From contig JAKZZE010000029.1 of assembly GCA_024220505.1 (NCBI GenBank), forward strand, positions 124,001-188,000: 64,000 nucleotides of DNA, read 5' to 3'. Of this stretch, positions 45,979 to 56,785 are shown one piece after another. Each line of letters starts with the position of its first letter. Positions within the stretch are counted from its first letter, which is position 1. The position numbers and the translations under genes are program-made. The notes beneath the pieces were generated by a model. It had not been told where the DNA came from. It saw nothing but the letters and a program-made list of their open reading frames with translations, and made no database searches. The stretch comes from Rhizopus arrhizus (Eukaryota; Mucoromycota; Mucoromycetes; Mucorales; Rhizopodaceae).

Positions 45979-47497
45979 CCTTTCTTCTTCTTCTTTTCTC
46001 TTTCTCTTATCATCAAAAGGTTCGCTCATGCTCAGTTAGCTCCAAAGTACAAGATTCACAACTACTTCTTTTGTCATTTTTGGGATCTAAGGATTCTAAT
46101 GAAGTCTACAAATCTTCCAAGTAAATGTAACAACATTATGACTTTGTTCAACTTGACAACCTTTATTATAGATGTCTTCAATTCTTATAGACTATATATT
46201 CTGTTCTTAATAAAAATAAAGAAAGAAAGACATTGCTTCAGTCGAATGTGAAGATTAGGCTAATCCTCGGAATGTGCTTAGATCTGCAACTAATTGCTCC
46301 TGTAAGAGGTCAATACATTTGATCAAGCTGTACTATAGCCTTATGGCAATAGGAATTAAATGAGCTCAATTTGGTTTATATATGTCAAGTACCAATGATA
46401 TGGACACAATGCTCATAAAAGAGTAAGCAGCACAAGGAGGTTGAAGACACTGTTGTGTCATTGTGTCATTATGTCATTGATTCATAGCGTATAACATGGA
46501 GACAAAAGGTATTGTGGTTTATATGCAGCAGCATTTTTACAATGACATTCATAGTAATAGATAGTAATAAATAATAATGGATAGTAATAGATAATAATGG
46601 ATAGTAATAGATAGATAATGGATAGTAATAGATAGATAATGGAAAGACAATGTGTTTCGAATGGATACATATTAAGGTATGACCAATGATATACAAATAT
46701 AATTTTTATTACAAAACTAATCTATGACTAGATTAGTTTTTTTAGGGTATCAAAAGGAATGGAATGGATGGAAGCTATTGGTAGCGGCAACCATGCTTAA
46801 AATATCTACGCTTCTTCACCAAGCAAGCATCAGATCCTTCTTCTCTTTCTTCTTCCTCATCTTCTCTTTGCTTGCGCTTCTTGCTTCCTTGCGCCTCCTT
46901 TTCTTTCTTTTCTTCTTCCTCTTGCTTCTTCTTTTCTTCTTCTTCTTCTTCTCGCTTGCGCTTCTTCTTTTCGTCAAGCAGGCGTGCTCCTTCATCCAGC
47001 CTTCTTGCCAACGCCTGCTTTTCCTCCTTGCTCATCCTTTGTGGCTTAGGACGAAGCAAGTACTCCAACCGATCCACCTCATCTACACACTTGTTCTTGA
47101 ATCTATGAATGCAAATAGGTATTGGTAAGATGTTCTTATTAACGTTTATACACAAAAACCAAGCTTACCGGTTGCTTAGGGCGACCAAACGCAAAGAAAC
47201 AATATCCTTGACGCGACCGCCATCCAACTCACTGACCATAGGACGGCTGTTGAAGCCATCCAACTTTTTCTTTGTTATACGCAGTACTTCGTTAACTGCT
47301 TGTAATTTGCGAGCTAGCTTTCTTGTCATGTTTGTAAAGTAATATACTTTTTGAAAGATGGAAAAGAAAGAACAGTTGGACAACACTTTTTATGTTTATG
47401 TCGCGCAATCAAAAATACCAATCATAAACGCCAAAATTCAAAAGTTGGATATAAGGTTTGATGTCCCCTTTTATGGTAATAATGGATAAGGATTTTA
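45911..47497 (+). repeat. Repeat block B (left), inverted copy at 56786-58371
   Basis: From 45911 to about 47405 the block matches 56880-58371 in reverse complement with no length difference over about 1.5 kb, so the duplication or conversion is recent. Similarity then falls and is lost at about 47497. Holds the whole P1 gene and a minisatellite of ataatggatagtaatagat-like units at 46555-46640. Confidence 0.92.
46775..47329 (-). CDS. P1: unrecognised charged coiled-coil protein (left copy)
   Basis: Start ATG at 47329 (MTRKLARKLQAVNEVLRI). One 66-bp intron (47103-47168, GTAAGC to TTCATAG) gives a 162-residue protein. Residues 1-85 look helical with a basic start and VKDIVSLRLVALSNRFKNKC. From about residue 95 it is a run of Lys, Arg and Glu (KKKRKREEEEEEKKKQEEEE), a likely single alpha-helix or coiled coil and nuclear signal, ending KKRRYFKHGCRYQ. 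No known family recognised. A conserved intron and an exact copy at 56953-57507 argue that it is a real gene. Divergent from P2 with about 540 bp between starts. Confidence 0.7.
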
Positions 47498-47730
47498 CTA
47501 GCTTATAGGCTAAATTTGTTTGTTTGCGCGATTTTATATATAAACAAAAAAAATTTCTTTCACAAGCTTTTTAATCCTTCACTTTATGGATATAAACTGT
47601 CACTAAGCATCAGATATTAGTATTAAACTTATTATTTTAATTTATTATCAATAAAATTATTTTGTATACATTACATATTTTGCTTCATTATCATAAAGTG
47701 TAAAAAAAAAATATCATCGTTCTCACACAC

Positions 47731-47828
47731 TTTAAATCGGCGATTAATAAAAATAGCTTTGTTTAACTCCAAAATAATTTTAGTGTAGTTACAAATTGAC
47801 TTCAAAATTGAAAAAAAAATATAAAAAG
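47731..47828 (+). promoter_or_regulatory. P2 promoter: conserved tttaaatcggcgat element and TATA box
   Basis: TTTAAATCGGCGAT at 47731-47744 and TATAAAAAG at 47820-47828 lie upstream of P2. The same two elements in the same order precede the second P2 gene (56444-56457 and 56357-56365, minus), although the coding sequences have diverged strongly. The TATA box is about 45-50 bp from the start codon in both. Confidence 0.65.
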
Positions 47829-47869
47829 AGCAATTTTCCTTGCTTTTCTTTTATCCTTATACATTTATT

Positions 47870-48238
47870 ATGATCTTCTTTGAATTGCTTTTCGCAATTG
47901 TGCTCGTCTTTTCTGCCGTCTGCGCAGCCTCTCTTTTTGTTCTCGCTGGGGAAGAAACTTCTCGTGGTGTTGTTGGTCCTCGGGCCATGCCTGTTCCTGC
48001 TGTTCTGGTTCCCGTTGCTGCTGTTCTGGTCCCCGTTGCTGCTGGTCACGCGGTGGACCAAGTCGTGCCTGTGTGGACGGCACTGGATGATGCGGCTCAT
48101 CCAGTTAACGATGATCAAATCGTACCCACTCTGTTTCAACAACAGGTGGATTACAATGATGAACAAGTGGTTCCGCTCTGGTTTCAACAACCAGAGTTGC
48201 CGTCGGAATCAGATGAAGAAGATCAGGCTGTGCCTTGA
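47870..48238 (+). CDS. P2: short protein with four D-x-x-V-P motifs and a hydrophobic N-terminus (left version)
   Basis: 122 residues. Residues 1-27 (MIFFELLFAIVLVFSAVCAA start) are hydrophobic, a possible signal peptide or membrane anchor. Residues 41-58 repeat AVLVPVA twice. Four copies of an acidic motif follow: DQVVPVW (63-69), DQIVPTL (82-88), EQVVPLW (98-104) and the C-terminal DQAVP (118-122). The start at 47870 is supported by the aligned start of the homologue at 56312. Much richer in GC than its flanks. No family recognised, no dibasic processing sites between repeats. Confidence 0.65.
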   Translation: MIFFELLFAIVLVFSAVCAASLFVLAGEETSRGVVGPRAMPVPAVLVPVAAVLVPVAAGHAVDQVVPVWTALDDAAHPVNDDQIVPTLFQQQVDYNDEQVVPLWFQQPELPSESDEEDQAVP

Positions 48239-49307
48239 TTTTGTATAAATAAAGCTTTTTTTTTTACCTCATTTATTGTCTTTGTTTCTAGTTCTTTATG
48301 TTTATTGATATTACTGAAAAGGTTGGTCATTCATAATTACTCGCGTTTGTTTACCTGAAATGATGCAATAGTCTGGTGTCACGAGCGCAATAAACGGTAA
48401 AAATCAGCGGAATTGAATCTAGTGGTTTATGTCACAGCATCCCCTTTGACACTCATACAATTGATAAAGCAACAAAATAGTCTAAATAAGTTATGTACAT
48501 CAATAGTTTTAATTATGAACTAGTATCATCTTATAAATAACTTGGAATGATTTAAAGCTGCTTCGTGACTGTATATCATTGTTCGATAGCTCAATATAAC
48601 ATACCGAACATATTTAATACACTTGTAATTTAAAATATAAAACTTCCATCAAAAACAGTCTAATGTATTGTGAGTGACAAAGTTCCATTGCTAATTATTA
48701 TATAGCTTAAACAGAAACATTTTGGTATGAGGCTACGACTACAAAATTAAGCATATAAATCTTATAATCAACAATACAATAACGATGATCAAATTCATGT
48801 AACAATGAATGGGGATATTTATGACTATTAAAGCATAATATGAATTTGTTGCTTAGCTTATATTTTGCACGTTCATATAACCTACCAATATTGAGCACAC
48901 ACAGTCCAAAGTTCAATAACACTCACTATAATCAAGTGTAGCTTTTAATTAGTATCCTCACAACATTTTATGTTTCATTTTACTACTATTCATTCAGTAC
49001 ACCGAACGAAGCATATAGAGAAATCCTGATTATTTCTTTTTTTTCGTGAGTTATAAAACATTATGACATTCTAGCCATACGATATGCCCTTAATTAACAA
49101 ACACCAAAAACAGCTATTCCCAACAGTCAAAGCATCAACAGTAAAGAATATGTAACAAAGCAATAAATTTATTCCTTTTGTGATTTGTTCATTTGGTTCC
49201 TTACTGAAATACCATCGTGCTCTCCTTGGCCATATAGTATACTTTTCACATATTTGTACAGTTTGTGGAATATTTACAGGAGACCAGATGCAAACATGTC
49301 GATAGAT
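48239..49307. other. AT-rich part of the core, no counterpart in the second locus
   Basis: No gene recognised. No matching sequence was found beyond the ends of the duplicated blocks at 56786 or 60626. Confidence 0.5.
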
Positions 49308-50269
49308 TTCAAGCAATATCAAGAATGTAAATGAGCTAAGATTCCGTCCCTCATAAACTCCTCTTTCAAATATTTTTATTGCTAAATAGTCTTGCTTCAC
49401 ACTTGATTAAGGCTACAGCTCAACCTATTTCAAGAAACGTGTTAATAATAAAAGGAGTAAACTAGATATACATTGAATGAAACTAGATTTGTCACCAAGC
49501 AATAAAAGAATAGCACAGAAGAGAACATAGCATAGAAAGAACAACAAGATATGATATGTTCACAAAGTATCACTTGATGCTTCTTCATATCCAATTTCAT
49601 ACAAAGGAATGAGTAGATAAAGGACAAGGTAATCCTCTTTGATTTGATATCTTTTTGGCAAAAGTCATCATTTTATTCCATTCCTTCTTCTCTATTGTAC
49701 TTGACATGATTCATGCTAGGGGAAATAAAAGGCGTTGGTTATTTCTAGTAATAAAGTGACATATGAAGTAGACTTGACTTACATTCCATAAAAGACTGTA
49801 GCATCATCATTATGCAACACTGAATCCTAGGATATTAATTCTGGATCTATAGAGCATTATTACACTTTTCGGAGACCCTGTGATTCTAAATCTTTTTATA
49901 TGCTTCCTTGTCAACTGAGAGTGATGACTAGGTCAAAGTAGAATGATCATGTAAAACCCTAGGACTTGTGCTTCATTGGTTCTAAGGACGAATTGACTAA
50001 TTTAGTATAACAACGAGCTTTGTCGTATAGTTACTTACTGGTTATGTTTCAATATTATGACGATAAAGGATAGAAAATGATTGAAGATACTGGTTTGTTT
50101 TAGATTTTGACTGATGAATGACATGATAAAAGCTTGAAGAGTGAGAGAAAAACAGATTCTCATGGTCAAAAATGTAACAAACGGACTATTTTGCAGGAGT
50201 TTTTTTTTGTTAATTTCTTGTCATCGCGTCATACCAACACAGAGTAAGTTTTGATAAGACCAAAAAATG

Positions 50270-50690
50270 TATAAAAGGGAGCCAGATCCGATATATTTTT
50301 TCTTTCTCTACCAATCACGACAGCACAGTAAGTCAGCAACACAACACACCAACAACACAGTAGACCAGCAACAAAGTAGATCAGCAATATAGTAGATCAG
50401 CAATATAGCAGATCAGCAATAGTGTAGATCAGCAACACTGAGAGAGTTACAGCAATACAACTCTACACCTTTACCAGCTCAGCAGGGGTTCTTCGATTTA
50501 TTGCTTACGCTTTATCTGATTCTCCCCTTTTTGGAAAAAAGAACGTAGAAGGGCACCTATTCGACATGGCCTCCACGTGGCGGTGCCTGGAAACATGTCT
50601 TTACAGTAAAGACATGGCTAACAATGTCGACTTTAGTACATGTACTTTTATATATATCCTATGTAATAAAATCATTCTTTGTCTTTCTCT
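50270..50690 (+). ncRNA. Short non-coding transcription unit carrying an HDV-like ribozyme (unit 1)
   Basis: A TATA box (tataaaaggg, 50270) lies about 280 bp before the ribozyme. The leader has tandem copies of a GTAGATCAGCAATATA-like unit (50330-50440). AATAAA is found at 50665-50670, about 35 bp after the ribozyme. No credible coding frame lies between promoter and signal. The TATA region (tataaaaggnagagcca-like) resembles that of the unit at 61751. Transcript ends are inferred, not seen. Confidence 0.6.
50551..50629 (+). ncRNA. HDV-like self-cleaving ribozyme, copy 1
   Basis: 79 nt fitting the nested double pseudoknot of hepatitis delta virus-type ribozymes. P1: GGGCACC 50551-50557 with GGTGCCT 50582-50588 (7 bp). 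P2: CGACAT 50562-50567 with ATGTCG 50624-50629. P3: GCC 50569-50571 with GGC 50579-50581, 7-nt L3 TCCACGT. P1.1: CC 50573-50574 with GG 50589-50590. P4: 50594-50603 with 50607-50616, loop CAG. J4/2 GCTAACA with the expected catalytic C at 50618. Cleavage is predicted just 5' of G50551. The fold, lengths and J4/2 all agree with the family. Confidence 0.88.
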
Positions 50691-51452
50691 CTGTCTCTCT
50701 GTCTCTCTGTCTCTCTGTCTCTCTGTCTCTCTGTCTCTCTGTCTCTCTTTCTCTCTTTCTCATGTTACTTACATTGTTTATTATATTCTTTGGCTTCTTT
50801 CATGTCTTCAATCAAGTCCACTAGCTTCATATACATATATATATCGATCATCATCATCCTTAGTGTACAAAGGAAGAGAGCTGAAATAGATTTGTATAAT
50901 ACTATGTAAATATTGAGACAAAGTACCAACCATATACCCTTTGTAGCCTCAGTCCTATTACCTTTTACAAATAGTATGATCATAACTGTTGATCTAAAGT
51001 ATACTTTGCTATTCTTTCTTGGTTGAGCTTTCATTGTTCATTCACCATTACTTCATTATTCATTCGTTATTCATTCATTACTTGTTATAACAATGATGTT
51101 GTCAGCAGAGAAAGAGAGTGTTCTTGTGAGTGTACAAAAAAAAAACATATGCCAGCCAATATTCTCTGTTGATGAACGAAAAGTATTCAAATAAACCATG
51201 AAAGAAGCTTCCTTATCCTCTTAGAGATATAAGTAAAGTAATAGAATATGTTGTCAGAATGACTTACATTATGTTGTCCATTCCTTCTAGATTGAGCCAT
51301 CTATTCAACTTTTTCCTTCACATGAAGTAGATCTGGACGACATTAGGACAAGCAATTCCACTTTGTAACACAAAAGTATATATATTTGACAAGTACTTAC
51401 GAAGTGAATAGAAAAGAAAGAGAAAGGGAAAGAGAGAGAGAGAGAGAAAAAG

Positions 51453-53590
51453 GAAAGAAGAAAAAGAGAGAACAAAGAAATAGGATCGACAACAATGTGC
51501 CTTAATTGATTTCATTGTCCGTCAATGACAGATAAGATCACGTGAAGGATACTGACCTTGCCGGATATCAGTTTATCCATGACCGTACTTGACCTTATTT
51601 CCATTTATGGGTATCCTTATTTTCCTCCCTTTTCTTGGTCATTCTTTAGGTTACAAAGACACTTTTCTTCACATCCTCTAGTCACTGTGCCAGAATAGTT
51701 TAGAATGGAGAACATGGCTTTGTTTGTGTTTTTGCTTTTTTTTTTATAGACTAATTAGTTTACATCGGAATGCTTGATTCACTAATGATAAAGCTTTACA
51801 GTATCTTATAAAAACCCCTCTCAAACAGCCTTTTGTGTACATGAAAAGCAATTAAGCAGCATATAGAAATAGCATATAGGAATAACATATAGAAATAACA
51901 TATAGAAATAACATAGAGAAATAGTACAAGGAATGTCTTTGCAAATGGGGATTTATTAAAAAAGATATAGATTGATCAAGTATAAGACCTTAAGATTGTC
52001 ACTGAACAGTCTCATAGTAACTGACCCCACTGTCTTATTACTTGTTCCATCACTTCTTACCTTGCTTGACATACATGAATAATAAGCATGTATAGCATGG
52101 CTATGTCCATTATAGGCAATAGAGGATAAGCTATACACGATGACTTTTGTCTATTACTGTATCATATCTTGTCATGTAAACTTGCCATTGGATGATCAGC
52201 ATTGATGTTGAATTGTGAGTAACTGGTTGTCATGGTGAAATTATGTACACATAGTCTTGTATCTCTCCTAATTTCATAGTATTGCCATAGTAAGTGGATC
52301 TTGACTAGATCCATACATATACATATATATATATATATACCCATGGTTGATCTACCACACAATCACTTTCACAAGCACAGTCCTCTTTCTCTCTCTCTTT
52401 CTCTCTCTCTTCCAAATAAACCATTCCTTTGCTGTCTTCTTGCTCTTGTTTTTCATGTCTCTGCTCTCTTTCTTTCTTAGATAGTTTGTCCTTTACTCTA
52501 CTTGGATTCAAAAGCATACAGAATTCTATCTATGATCCATGACTATTTCTTTGTTTATAATGATATAGCACATACTTTCATCATCATCATCATCATCTTT
52601 TTCTTTTTCTTCTTCTCTTTCTTCTTCATAGCGTTATCCATTCATACTATTTCCTTTCTATTCACTATTATTCCATCTCCTACTTTTGTTGACTGGGATT
52701 GCACCATGCTTAAGGTATTGTCTACTACTATCTCTCTGTTCTCTATACTTCTATTTCTATTTTTATTGCTTGTTTTTTATTTACTTCAAATTGTGTGGTG
52801 ATTTCAGTAGACAAGCGTCTGTATTCCTGAACTAAGGCTTTTCTATCGCTCCTCTTTCTTTTTCCTTCTCATTCCTCTTTGCTTGATGTGTAGTTACTAG
52901 TCTGTTTGTTGAGCTTCTCTAAACTGCTTTTCGTATAGGAAGAATAGGTCTGGTAACATCTTTCATAGACTTGCTTTCGTCGATTGTTTGCTTGTTTTCA
53001 ACTGTTGACAGATTAATGGAAAGAAGATCCTTTAGAGATGTCTATGGCTACACTTGACTGTTTATGTCTTTGGCTGTAAAGTAAGCTTTTTGCTTGTGTA
53101 AAAAGAACATGGGATAAACACGCATGGTAAAGAAGAAAAAAGAGAGAGAAAGGAGCAAATAAAGACGTATTACTAAGCCATCTTTGTGCAACTCCATCAT
53201 TTCAACATCAAAGGTAATCCAATAAATACAAAGTCTCTTCCTCTTCCTCTTCTCTTCCTCTTCTCTTTATTCATTTATTGATAGATCGTTTGTTTAAAGC
53301 ATCGTCTTGTATCAAGTCATGTACATACAATGACTAAACATTTACAACTGTCTTTTCCCATTTTCATCATCTTGTGTCACTTACCTTGACTTGACCTACT
53401 CTACACATATTCACCTCCTGAATAGCACTGTCCATTGATGCATAGTCAACTACCAGATATACTTCTCTTATAGTCCTTCCTTTAACTATTGATTTTGCTT
53501 TTGTTTCGATAGATAAAGAATTGATGCTATCATGACCTTATTTCCTCTTTAGATCCACTACTTGTCTTTTATTGTCTGTAATCATTGCTC
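51453..53590 (-). repeat. Right arm of the 2.1-kb inverted repeat
   Basis: Inverted copy of 43905-45978. Differs by substitutions and by an expanded tandem repeat at 51850-51920 (units like acatatagaaata) that the left arm has about once. The (AT)n run near 52320 and the A/G-rich stretch mirror the left arm. Confidence 0.9.
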
Positions 53591-56027
53591 TACCTTTTTC
53601 TTTCCTTTTTCCATTCCTTTGCAATCATCAAATAAGGTAGTTGGATCACGGAATGATTGATATTTCTACATCCTACCCTACTATGCACAAGTGTCACTTT
53701 ACGTTCCATATTGTATACTGGATGGAATAGAGAGCATAGTGAATCTAGGAATATCATATATTCATCTGGCTCTCGTTCATTTCTTTTCTTCTTTTATTAC
53801 TTTACTAAAGCTAGAGGTTGTAAAGCTGTTTGTTTGACTTTTTTTTGTTTTTTTTTTTTTTTCATTCTTTCCTAGATTAATCGGGGTAATCTAAAACTGC
53901 ATTACTTTCCACTTTGACCTCTTGTTTCTTTTTTATTTCTTCTTTCTCTATATCATTTCTATTTTTGTTTATTTTATTTAGTGTCATACTGTCGACTGTA
54001 TAGTAACTGAACTAAGAAAAGCAAAAGAGAGAGAGAGAGAGAAAAAAAAGACAAAAAAGGGAACCTTGCTCAAGGCCTCGCGCCAATTTTATCTCCGTCC
54101 CTGGGCGCACACTTTCCTTTTTTGATGCCAGTCTTAGGAATGTCCTATCAGTCATGCCAAAGCTCCTCTATTTCACATGCTCATAGATGATACAAGTATC
54201 TTGTTGTCATTGTAATGACTAAAATAATAATATAATAGTATGAAAGAGACAAAACGATGGTTAAGATGGTAAACTGACAAGGGTTGTTTGGTTGGAATGC
54301 TTTGAGAGACGATCAAGAGGAATTCGTAAAAAAAAATAAAAAGAATAAAAAAAAGGCCAACCAAGCAACATAATATTATTGAATAGCATAATAGTTAATG
54401 GAAAGAGATGTCAGTAGAGTATTGAGTTCATTTTTTTGTTCACTTTGAGATTACATTCTGTTCAACGATTATTAGCATTAGCTTTCGAAATTAACTAGTT
54501 AACCTTGCCATTCTACTTGGCCGTTCAACAAACTATCTTTTATCGTTGACAGAACGTGTAGAAAGTATAAAAATGACACGCTTATAAAGAGTCATAAGAT
54601 AAGAAAGAAGAGAGATTTATTTTCAATTCGATAACAAAAATAACAGTAATAAAACAAGAGGTCTTTATTTATGTATAACAATAGTAATAGCAATAATAAT
54701 CATATCTCTATCTTACCCTTTCATGACAGGTTTAGCCGTATTTCATTCTTAAAGAAAGAAATACGTTGCCCAGAGATAACCGCGTGGAGGTACTGTCATT
54801 TCTATCTCCTCTCTTTATCCCGTTTAACGTCAGAAAGAGACCCCCGCACCCCCAGACAGATGGGAGGGAGACAAACGACGGAATCCTTATCTAATAGACT
54901 GTAATAGCGTTCAAGAAAGATACATGATTATTTTTACCCAGTTGCTTGCAAAGTAGGATGAATACCAAGGAAAGGAATGAAGAAAGAAAAAAAGAAAGAA
55001 AAAAAAAGGAGGGGGATAAAAGGTTATCTTTTATTTATATTTACGTTTCGTGGCGTGTGAGGTATTTTTTTATTTCATGAGAAACGCTTGTGATTATATT
55101 TTTGAATTGATGCTCTGATGCTCATACCTTACAAAGCATAGCGTACATTAATGAAATAAAAACCATCAGTTCATTTCTTCCTTTTCCCTTTCCCTCTCTT
55201 TCTTTGTTTCAATTGTAAATAATACTCTACAAAAGACGTTTTTAAGTCTTTAAAACAAACTAATAGTCTGTTATCTTATTTGTTTTAACGATAATGTGGC
55301 CGAAACAGGAAATTATTATTTTGTAACCAACCAATATTAAAATATGAAATATTAAAAAAATAAAGTCAAGCTTCATATTTATATCAGAAAGTCATTAATA
55401 TCATTTTTCTACAAATAATCCTAAGACCAATATAATGTATTTGCTTTCTCATATTTCATTGTGATAGGACAAGAGCATCAATAAATTTAAAGTTTTAACT
55501 GAAACAACCTCAATAGCAAATTATCGTGCTTTCCTCTTCTTCCTCTTCTTCCTCTTCTTTCTGTTAAATATATATCAATAAGCAAGATATTAGATAGCAG
55601 AAATAGAGTAACTATAGTCATCAACATGTTATGTTTCATTCAGTCAGTATCTTGAAAAGTTCTCAAAATATAAACATTATTTTTCGTTCGAAAATGTCGT
55701 AAAACCATTTTTTTAATACTCCACCATCTTTGTGTCATGTAAATAATAAATAAGAGCGAAATAACATGCTACAGCTGTATTGGAGGAACAAGAAATAATG
55801 TAATGTCCTATGGCAACAAAATAGTATGCCGTTCTAATCATTATTGAACTTGAAAGATTTATTTGTCATCACCATAGTAACGTTTGTTAACCTATGTCTT
55901 ATTTTAAAATTTCAAAGAACAGCTGATTACAATTTAAAAAACCATATTAAAATAAGATAAAAAATTGAATATGAAGGCTTTGAAGAAAGTATTTACAATT
56001 TATTTTTAATTAAAATCAAAAAAAAAC
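53591..56027. other. 2.4-kb region without a recognised gene
   Basis: Pyrimidine runs (53838-53862), an (AG)n tract at 54025-54042, and a short GC-rich island at 54060-54110 (tgctcaaggcctcgcgcc). No convincing reading frame, tRNA or repeat partner was found. Confidence 0.45.
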
Positions 56028-56312
56028 CTAAGGCACAGTCTGGTCATCTTCAGGCTCCATTGCCAGCTCCGTTGCCAGCAACCAGAGCGGAGCCACTTGA
56101 TCATCCTCGTCGGCTTCATCACTTGCCGACGGAACAGCACCACTTCCAAGACCACCCCAGACGGGAACACTGTGATCACTCGTCGGATAAATCACAACGT
56201 CAAACACATCCACAAAACGCACCAAAAGCACCTCATCTTCGTGTATTTCCTGTGCATTGTGGCTCACAGGGAACACGGGGACAGCAGAATCTTCTCGATC
56301 TGGGTTAACCAT
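56028..56312 (-). CDS. P2-like protein with D-x-x-V-P motifs (right version)
   Basis: 94 residues, start ATG 56312. Four motifs match P2: DSAVPVF (8-14), DHSVPVW (46-52), DQVAPLW (71-77) and C-terminal DQTVP (90-94). Unlike the left version it has no hydrophobic N-terminus: it starts MVNPDREDS. The sequence outside the motifs is hardly alignable, yet the promoter elements, position and divergent orientation to P1 are kept. It ends PEDDQTVP against EEDQAVP in the left protein. Confidence 0.65.
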   Translation of the reverse strand: MVNPDREDSAVPVFPVSHNAQEIHEDEVLLVRFVDVFDVVIYPTSDHSVPVWGGLGSGAVPSASDEADEDDQVAPLWLLATELAMEPEDDQTVP

Positions 56313-56785
56313 AATAATGTATAATGAAAAAAAAAGAATCGATAGTAATCTGTTTTCTTTTTATACTTTGCTTTCTATGCTCAATTTGTAACTACATAGG
56401 GCATTTTGATAAAAACCAAAGCAGTATAAAGCTATTTTTATACATCGCCGATTTAAACAAGATCAGAAAGCAATGATGTAGTAACAAACTTACTTTATTT
56501 TAATGTTGTGATGCTATAATTCAACAGTTGTTGGCTTTAAAAGCTCCAGTCCCATTGTAAATTGATTTTATATGTTCATGGTTACTATTCAATATTATGG
56601 GCAGGGGTACTTTAAAAGTCGCATTCATCACCTAGATTCATGCCCGATAAAAGTCAGCGATGCTCTTTTTTTTTTTTTTTTTTTTATGATAATGCCCGGT
56701 CAAGTAATTCACCTATCATAAATTTATGAGATAATATCTACATACAAATAAACGACTTAAATACATACAATACACTAAAAACCGA
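56313..56785 (-). promoter_or_regulatory. Diverged promoter region of the right P2 gene
   Basis: Carries ATCGCCGATTTAAA (56444-56457) and a TATA box (ctttttata, 56357-56365) matching those of the left P2. The rest is only patchily similar. A 21-base T run at 56665-56685 is present. Confidence 0.55.

Larger units (their letters stand above)
49308..51521 (+). repeat. Repeat block C (left), inverted copy at 58412-60626
   Basis: The reverse complement recurs at 58412-60626 with almost no length difference. It contains the first ribozyme unit, a (GTCTCTCT)n microsatellite at 50680-50760 and, at its right end, the 68-bp sequence shared with block B in inverted orientation. No protein-coding gene recognised. 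Confidence 0.9.

Noticed and set aside
46724..47128. Hydrophobic open frame opposite P1 (and copy at 57154-57558)
   Set aside because: Antisense of a Lys/Glu codon run, which always yields Phe/Leu/Ser-rich frames.
47868..48083. Gln/Arg-rich open frame antisense to P2
   Set aside because: Shadow of the P2 frame; the homologue at 56028-56312 conserves the P2 frame motifs, not this one.
50551..50629. Hammerhead ribozyme
   Set aside because: The CUGAUGA and GAAA core motifs of hammerheads are not present in the right places, whereas every delta-type element is.
50566..50909. Overlapping open frames across the CTCTGT microsatellite and the ribozyme (and their copies at 59045-59368)
   Set aside because: Low complexity, open in several frames on both strands, and they overlap a structured RNA. 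No protein is supported.
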